From: CAYNWT01 sp964450955
GTDB lineage: Bacteria > Planctomycetota > Planctomycetia > Planctomycetales > Planctomycetaceae
DNA length: 64,000 nt
Assembly: GCA_964450955.1 (NCBI GenBank)
Contig: CAYVFI010000005.1
Span: forward strand, 124,001 to 188,000
Reading direction: 5' to 3'
The translations under genes and the position numbers were made by a program. Each line of letters begins with the position of its first letter. Position 1 is the stretch's first letter. Under the pieces are notes generated by a model, which was not told the origin of the DNA, did not search any database, and saw only the letters and a program-made list of their open reading frames with translations. This document shows, in pieces, positions 59,917-64,000 of the stretch.

Positions 59917-62880
59917 GTGGAACAGACGCCCAACCTGCTAATAGAAGACCTGGCCGATTCGATTGACGGAGAGATCCGCAACGACCGAGCCACGCTGGCG
60001 ATGTATTCCACAGACGCGAGCCTGTACCAGATTGTTCCGCAGGCTGTTGCTTTCCCGCGGTCGCGCGACGATGTTGTGACGTTAGCGAAGTACGCGACAG
60101 AAACCGAAACCTCGCTCATTCCACGCGGCGCGGGCAGCGGGGTGACCGGTGGCGCGTTGGGCGATGGAATCGTTGTCGATTTCTCAAAGTATATGAATCA
60201 GATTCTCGGGATGGACGGCGAGACGATTCGCGTTCAGCCGGGCGTTGTCAGAGATCGTTTGAACGCGCAACTGCGGGAGGTTGGCCGGTACTTTCCGCCC
60301 GACCCATCGAATTCCGCGGTCACGACGATCGGTAGCATGTTGGCCACCGACGCGGCCGGTTCACACGCGGTGCGAGTCGGTTCGACGCGCGACCACGTGC
60401 GTTCTATCGAACTGGTACTGGCAGATGGTCAGGTGTTTGAAGCTGCCGCTGAGTCAACAGCCTTCGGTCACGATAGCTCGATGTCGCGGATATCCCCGAC
60501 CGACGCCGAAGTGCTTCGTGTTCCGCAGGTCGATCGCCAGCGAACCATCGTTAGTCGGCTTATTAAGTTGCTTCGAGACAACACGGAGCTGATTCAAAAA
60601 CACCAGCCACCATTGCCACGGAACTGTTCTGGCTATCACCTGCGTAGCGTGCTTAGTGGCGAACTTCTGAACCTGCCGCGGCTGTTGGTTGGTTCGGAAG
60701 GAACGCTGGGTCTGTTTACAGAAGCGTCACTGCATACGGCTCCACTGCCAAAGCACCGTGGCGTTGTCATTTTGCTTTTTGGTGACCTTGAAGGCGCCGT
60801 TTCCGCGGTTCAGAAGATCGCGTTGCAGCAGCCAAGTGCGTGTGACTTGATGGATCGTCGGCTGCTAAGCCTGGCGCGGGATGCTGATCCGCGGTTTGCT
60901 GAGATGATTCCCGCGATGGCGGAAGCGGCGTTGTTGGTTGAACAGATTGGTTTCAGCGACGAACAGGTGCGTGATCGGATTGAAGAGACAGTGCGACTGG
61001 TGCGGTCGATCAATCCCCGGGCGCGGGTCGCTCGGAAAGGGTTTACGCATGAGGAGGTTGCGTTTCTGTGGTCGCTGCCGACAAGAGTGGTTCCGCGGCT
61101 AAATGGGCTCAAAGGCGAGTCCAGACCATTGCCGTTTATTGAAGACATTGCGGTTCCGCCGGAATCTGTCGCGAAATTTTTGCGTGAGGCGCAGCGAGTC
61201 TTTCAGCGGCATCAGGTGACGGCGTCTTTGTATGCTCATGCCGCGTCCGGGCAGCTGCATTTGCGTCCGTTTATGCCGTTTCCACGCGAAGCAGACGGGC
61301 CGCAGTTCGAAGCGCTGGCTTTTGAAATCTATCAACAGGTCTTTGCGTTTGGCGGAACCATAAGCGGAGAACACGGCGACGGGTTGTCGCGGACGTCATT
61401 TGTCCGTGAACAGTACGGTCCGATGTATCGACTGTTTCAGGAAGTGAAGGAGATCTTCGACCCGCATCATCTGTTGAACCCCAACAAGATCGTCACTGAG
61501 ATCAGGAACCTGACCAGTCGCAACTTCCGCCAGCGCCCGCCGGAAACGCCAGTCATTTCCGATCTACAACTGGCGTGGACTCCAGCGCAGATTAGTCAGA
61601 CGCTTCTCAGCTGCAATGGCTGCGCGGTGTGCCGGACACAGGAAGTGGAAACGCGGATGTGTCCGTTTTTTCGTCTGGTCCCCGACGAGCTCGCTTCACC
61701 GCGAGCCCGCGCCAATGTGATTCGGGGATTACTGAACCAGGACGACCCTGAAGCGTTCGCATCGACCGAAGTTAAAGCGCTGACCGATTTGTGCTTCAAC
61801 TGTAAACAGTGCGAAGACGAATGCCCTTCCGGCGTTGATATTCCAAGCCTCATGACCGAAGCCCGCGGCGCCTATGTGGCGGCGCATGGGTTGGATCGCG
61901 TTTCGTGGTTGCTGTCGCGGATGCACGATGTTGGGCGTATTGCTTCGTTTGTCTCACCTATTTCGAATGGGCTCTTGTCCAGTCGCGTTGGGCGTTGGTT
62001 CCTTGAAAAACTTGTCGGGATCACGCGTTTGAGGCGGCTACCGCAGTTCGCGTCACAACCGTTTTTGTCCAGCCGAACCGTCAGGCGTCCGGAAGAGAAG
62101 AAGCACGATCGGGAAGTGTTGTACTTCGTTGACTACTACCCGAACTATCACGATCCGGAACTGGGCGAGGCGTTTGTCAAAGTCTTAAACCACAACAAGG
62201 TGCATGTTCGAATCCCGACATCGCAAACCGCGTCCGGTATGGCGCTGATTGCCGTTGGTGACATTCGTGGAGCCCGTCGGGTTGCGAGAGAGAACCTGCG
62301 GTCGCTTGTCGAACCGGCTCGCGAGGGTATCCCGATTGTTTGTACTGAACCGTCTGCGGCTGTATGCCTGAAGCAGGAATACCCGAAGTTGCTGGATACG
62401 GAAGATGCAAAAATCGTGGCGGCTCAAACAATCGAAGCCGGGCAGTACCTGCAAACACTGAAAGACGAAGGTTCATTCCAAACCGATCTGATGCCGCTTG
62501 ATTTGGACATTGCGTATCACACTCCCTGTCATTTGCGTTCTCTTGATAAGGGCACGCCACTGCAACAACTGATGCGGCTGATCCCGGACCTGCGTGTTCA
62601 TTCGATCGAGCGCGGCTGTTCTGGAATGGCCGGCATTTATGGCCTGCAAAAACGCAACTTCGATGCGTCCATGGAGATAGGTCGGGAACTTCTGGAAACA
62701 ATCGATACCGGCAATTTCGTCACCGCGACAAGTGAATGCAGCACGTGCCGCATGCAGATTGCTCAGGGAACCAGCAAAGCGACTATTCACCCAATCAAAC
62801 TTCTTGCCTACGCCTACGGGCTCATGCCGAGCGTCAAAGGCCTTATCGAAACAGAACACAAGGGGCTGATTTCCACATGA
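59917..62880 (+). CDS. FAD-linked oxidase fused to Fe-S and CCG domains (YdiJ-like)
   Basis: A 987-residue protein from GTG 59917. The N-terminal half is a PCMH-type FAD domain (IPRGAGSGVTGGALGDG, TIGSMLATDAAGSHAVRVGS, LLVGSEGTLGLFTEASL) with its FAD-oxidase C-terminal domain ending in GTISGEHGDGLSR. A ferredoxin-like dicluster follows: C566-x-x-C-x-x-C in CNGCAVC and C626-x-x-C-x-x-C-x-x-x-C in CFNCKQCEDEC. Two CCG repeats close it (HTPCHLRS, GCSGMAG, ECSTCRMQIA). E. coli YdiJ has this architecture and oxidises D-2-hydroxyglutarate; D-lactate is an alternative. The stop overlaps the MoaD-like gene. Confidence 0.93.
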   Translation: MEQTPNLLIEDLADSIDGEIRNDRATLAMYSTDASLYQIVPQAVAFPRSRDDVVTLAKYATETETSLIPRGAGSGVTGGALGDGIVVDFSKYMNQILGMDGETIRVQPGVVRDRLNAQLREVGRYFPPDPSNSAVTTIGSMLATDAAGSHAVRVGSTRDHVRSIELVLADGQVFEAAAESTAFGHDSSMSRISPTDAEVLRVPQVDRQRTIVSRLIKLLRDNTELIQKHQPPLPRNCSGYHLRSVLSGELLNLPRLLVGSEGTLGLFTEASLHTAPLPKHRGVVILLFGDLEGAVSAVQKIALQQPSACDLMDRRLLSLARDADPRFAEMIPAMAEAALLVEQIGFSDEQVRDRIEETVRLVRSINPRARVARKGFTHEEVAFLWSLPTRVVPRLNGLKGESRPLPFIEDIAVPPESVAKFLREAQRVFQRHQVTASLYAHAASGQLHLRPFMPFPREADGPQFEALAFEIYQQVFAFGGTISGEHGDGLSRTSFVREQYGPMYRLFQEVKEIFDPHHLLNPNKIVTEIRNLTSRNFRQRPPETPVISDLQLAWTPAQISQTLLSCNGCAVCRTQEVETRMCPFFRLVPDELASPRARANVIRGLLNQDDPEAFASTEVKALTDLCFNCKQCEDECPSGVDIPSLMTEARGAYVAAHGLDRVSWLLSRMHDVGRIASFVSPISNGLLSSRVGRWFLEKLVGITRLRRLPQFASQPFLSSRTVRRPEEKKHDREVLYFVDYYPNYHDPELGEAFVKVLNHNKVHVRIPTSQTASGMALIAVGDIRGARRVARENLRSLVEPAREGIPIVCTEPSAAVCLKQEYPKLLDTEDAKIVAAQTIEAGQYLQTLKDEGSFQTDLMPLDLDIAYHTPCHLRSLDKGTPLQQLMRLIPDLRVHSIERGCSGMAGIYGLQKRNFDASMEIGRELLETIDTGNFVTATSECSTCRMQIAQGTSKATIHPIKLLAYAYGLMPSVKGLIETEHKGLIST

Positions 62881-63122
62881 ATGTTCATGTTCAACTTTTC
62901 GCCGCGGCGAAAGACCGAGCCGGTACTGATATCGCTGAGCTGGAAGTCGCAGACGACTGCACCGTGGCCGATATTCGCAGTGCGTTGTTGGCGAAGTATG
63001 CGGATCTGGAACCCATTGCGGCTCATTTGCTGTTCGCCATCGACGACGCCTATGGCACCGACGAAACCGCCGTACCGTCTGGTGCCCGACTAGCGTGCTT
63101 TCCCCCCGTCAGTGGCGGCTAG
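62877..63122 (+). CDS. moaD: MoaD/ThiS-like sulfur carrier protein
   Basis: An 81-residue beta-grasp protein starting in the ATGA that overlaps the previous stop. It opens MNVHVQLFAAAKDRAGTDIA and ends PPVSGG, the di-glycine tail that is thiocarboxylated. This is the small subunit of molybdopterin synthase when paired with MoaE; no moaE or other cofactor gene is in the window. The pairing with the FAD/Fe-S oxidoreductase is unusual; other MoaD-like sulfur carriers are possible. Confidence 0.85.
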   Translation: MNVHVQLFAAAKDRAGTDIAELEVADDCTVADIRSALLAKYADLEPIAAHLLFAIDDAYGTDETAVPSGARLACFPPVSGG

Positions 63123-63124
63123 GA

Positions 63125-63180
63125 AGCGTTCCGCTTTACCGGTATCCGATTGGCGCGATGGCCCGAATTGGTGTGCGTTG
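63125..63180 (+). repeat. Dispersed post-stop repeat, copy after moaD
   Basis: Starts two bases after the moaD stop: AGCGTTCCGCTTTACCGGTA, then TCCGATTGG, then a diverged second block. The CGTTCCG and CGGTATCCG motifs are intact. Confidence 0.7.
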
Positions 63181-63224
63181 GGCTGGCTGGGCAATTGGTC
63201 TGGCGTCATCAAGGAAGTGATCAA

Positions 63225-63626
63225 GTGGCAAAGCCTAAGCCTGAAGTCGAGATCGATACTTACGGCATTTACCGCGACTGGGATGCGGACTCAAAAGAGC
63301 TTCCGCGCATCGCTGAATTCACAACGCGTGTTCCGGCAATCGTTGGAATTGAATTCGGCTTCGTGGTGAAGATCAAACGCGCGAAGAACAGCAAGTTGAC
63401 GTACTGCATTGATCATCCAGGAATATTGGACGACGCCGGAGTGACTCGGCCGCCATTTGACGGGACCGTGTACGTGAAGACGAACGACTGGTCGTTTTAC
63501 CTTGGCGATACAATCTGGGAACCGATCAACGACAAGCTTGGCGACTGGCACATGTGGCTGAAGCTGGGTGACAGGATCATCGCTGAGAAGACCTTTGAGT
63601 TGTATCGTGAGCCGGAGGCGGGTTGA
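63225..63626 (+). CDS. DUF3859 family protein
   Basis: I take GTG 63225, preceded at a good distance by AAGGA, giving 133 residues; an upstream ATG reads through the dispersed repeat. The sequence EIDTYGIYRDWDADSK, IEFGFVVKIKRAKNSKLTYC and LGDWHMWLKLGDRIIAEKTF matches DUF3859, a small cytoplasmic beta-rich family of unknown function. It converges on the DUF1501 gene with 10 bases between the stops. Confidence 0.85.
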   Translation: MAKPKPEVEIDTYGIYRDWDADSKELPRIAEFTTRVPAIVGIEFGFVVKIKRAKNSKLTYCIDHPGILDDAGVTRPPFDGTVYVKTNDWSFYLGDTIWEPINDKLGDWHMWLKLGDRIIAEKTFELYREPEAG

Positions 63627-63636
63627 CCCCGACGGC

Positions 63637-64000
63637 TTACGCGATCAGGTCGTCGACAACGGTGCCGTGAACGTCGGTGAGACGGAAGTCTCGGCCGGCG
63701 TAGCGGTAAGTGAATTGCTGGTGGTCGAAGCCCAGTAGTTTCAGCATGGTGGCGTGCAGGTCGTGGACATGAACGCGGTTCTCGACAGCTTTAAAACCGA
63801 AATCGTCGGTGGCTCCGTGTACGTAGCCGCCCTTCACGCCGCCTCCGGCTAACCAGCACGTGAAGCCCCAGTGGTTGTGGTCGCGGCCGTTAACTTTGCC
63901 TGCGTTGGAACCTTTCTTTGGCAGTTCGACGGTCGGTGTTCTGCCAAACTCGCCGCCAAACAGAACCAACGTTTCGTCCAGCATGCCACGTTGTTTCAGG
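63637..64000 (-). CDS. DUF1501 family protein, C-terminal part (truncated by window edge)
   Basis: The frame is open to the window end. The visible 121 or so residues read LKQRGMLDETLVLFGGEFGR, then TPTVELPKKG, RDHNHWGFTCWLAGGGVKGG and VHDLHATMLKLLGFDHQQF, the closing motifs of DUF1501, a large family of Tat-exported proteins usually encoded beside DUF1549/DUF1553 proteins. The fold is of the alkaline-phosphatase or sulfatase type. Its usual DUF1549/DUF1553 partner is presumably just beyond the window. Confidence 0.93.
   Translation of the reverse strand, partial: LKQRGMLDETLVLFGGEFGRTPTVELPKKGSNAGKVNGRDHNHWGFTCWLAGGGVKGGYVHGATDDFGFKAVENRVHVHDLHATMLKLLGFDHQQFTYRYAGRDFRLTDVHGTVVDDLIA

Noticed and set aside
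1..64000. CRISPR arrays, tRNA or rRNA genes, insertion sequences, prophage genes
   Set aside because: I looked for regularly spaced repeats, cloverleaf arms with TTCGA loops, transposase and integrase motifs and found none I could support.

Overview
The window is an ordinary-looking, gene-dense stretch of chromosome from a member of the Planctomycetota, probably class Planctomycetia. The evidence is the gene content: a DUF1549/DUF1553 protein with a PSCyt-type CxxCH motif and an embedded LamG-like domain, a DUF1501 protein, a large MoxR/DUF58/DUF4129/DUF4350/SpoIIM/RDD operon, a BatA/VWA/coiled-coil/terpenoid-cyclase-fold cluster, GAF-HlyD plus M50-HlyD proteins, and a Tat-exported Gfo/Idh/MocA oxidoreductase. 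GC content is moderate by eye (mid-50s percent). I saw no phage, insertion sequence, integrase, CRISPR array, rRNA or tRNA. I cannot name the genus from sequence alone.

Layout. 1-10.1 kb: a plus-strand operon of four overlapping genes (BatA-like protein, VWA/amidotransferase-fold membrane protein, 1831-residue coiled-coil membrane protein, terpenoid-cyclase-fold secreted protein), then a DUF1549/DUF1553 protein and a small lipoprotein. 13.9-21.1 kb: a seven-gene minus-strand operon, read RDD, SpoIIM, membrane protein, DUF4129, DUF4350, MoxR ATPase, DUF58. The VWA proteins of the first operon are the usual partners of MoxR/DUF58, so the two operons may serve one envelope process. 21.2-27.6 kb: a protein with two zincin domains, leuD, apbE, a DoxX-like protein with a large insert, and a Gfo/Idh/MocA oxidoreductase with a clear promoter and terminator. 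28.9-35.6 kb: a five-gene operon pairing two secreted TPR proteins with an ExbB/TolQ-type channel and two ExbD/TolR proteins; the first TPR protein ends in a lysine/alanine-rich tail predicted to be cytoplasmic.

35.8-44.5 kb: mnmA, a TauD-like dioxygenase, an aldo/keto reductase, a PilZ-like protein, a cold-shock protein with promoter and terminator, a secreted metallophosphoesterase, a DUF1990 protein and peptidase E. 44.7-50.6 kb: a small lipoprotein, a 250-base intergenic stretch full of nested complementary stems (candidate structured RNA), an uncharacterised protein overlapping fumarylacetoacetase, then surE, ispH and a branched-chain aminotransferase. 50.7-56.5 kb: a divergent three-gene export-type locus (GAF-GAF-TM-HlyD, secreted HlyD, PqqD-like/M50/HlyD). 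56.7-64 kb: a membrane J-domain protein, DUF309, folE, two membrane proteins, a YdiJ-like FAD/Fe-S oxidoreductase overlapping a MoaD-like protein, DUF3859, and the end of a DUF1501 gene.

The observations I rate highest are the candidate structured RNA at 44955-45205, a short dispersed repeat that starts 2-6 bases after the stop codon of five unrelated genes in the same orientation as the gene (with one further copy in a divergent promoter region), the three-gene export locus, the TPR protein with a histone-H1-like tail in an ExbB/ExbD operon, and the tandem zincin. All functional assignments come from reading motifs by eye; no database search was run.
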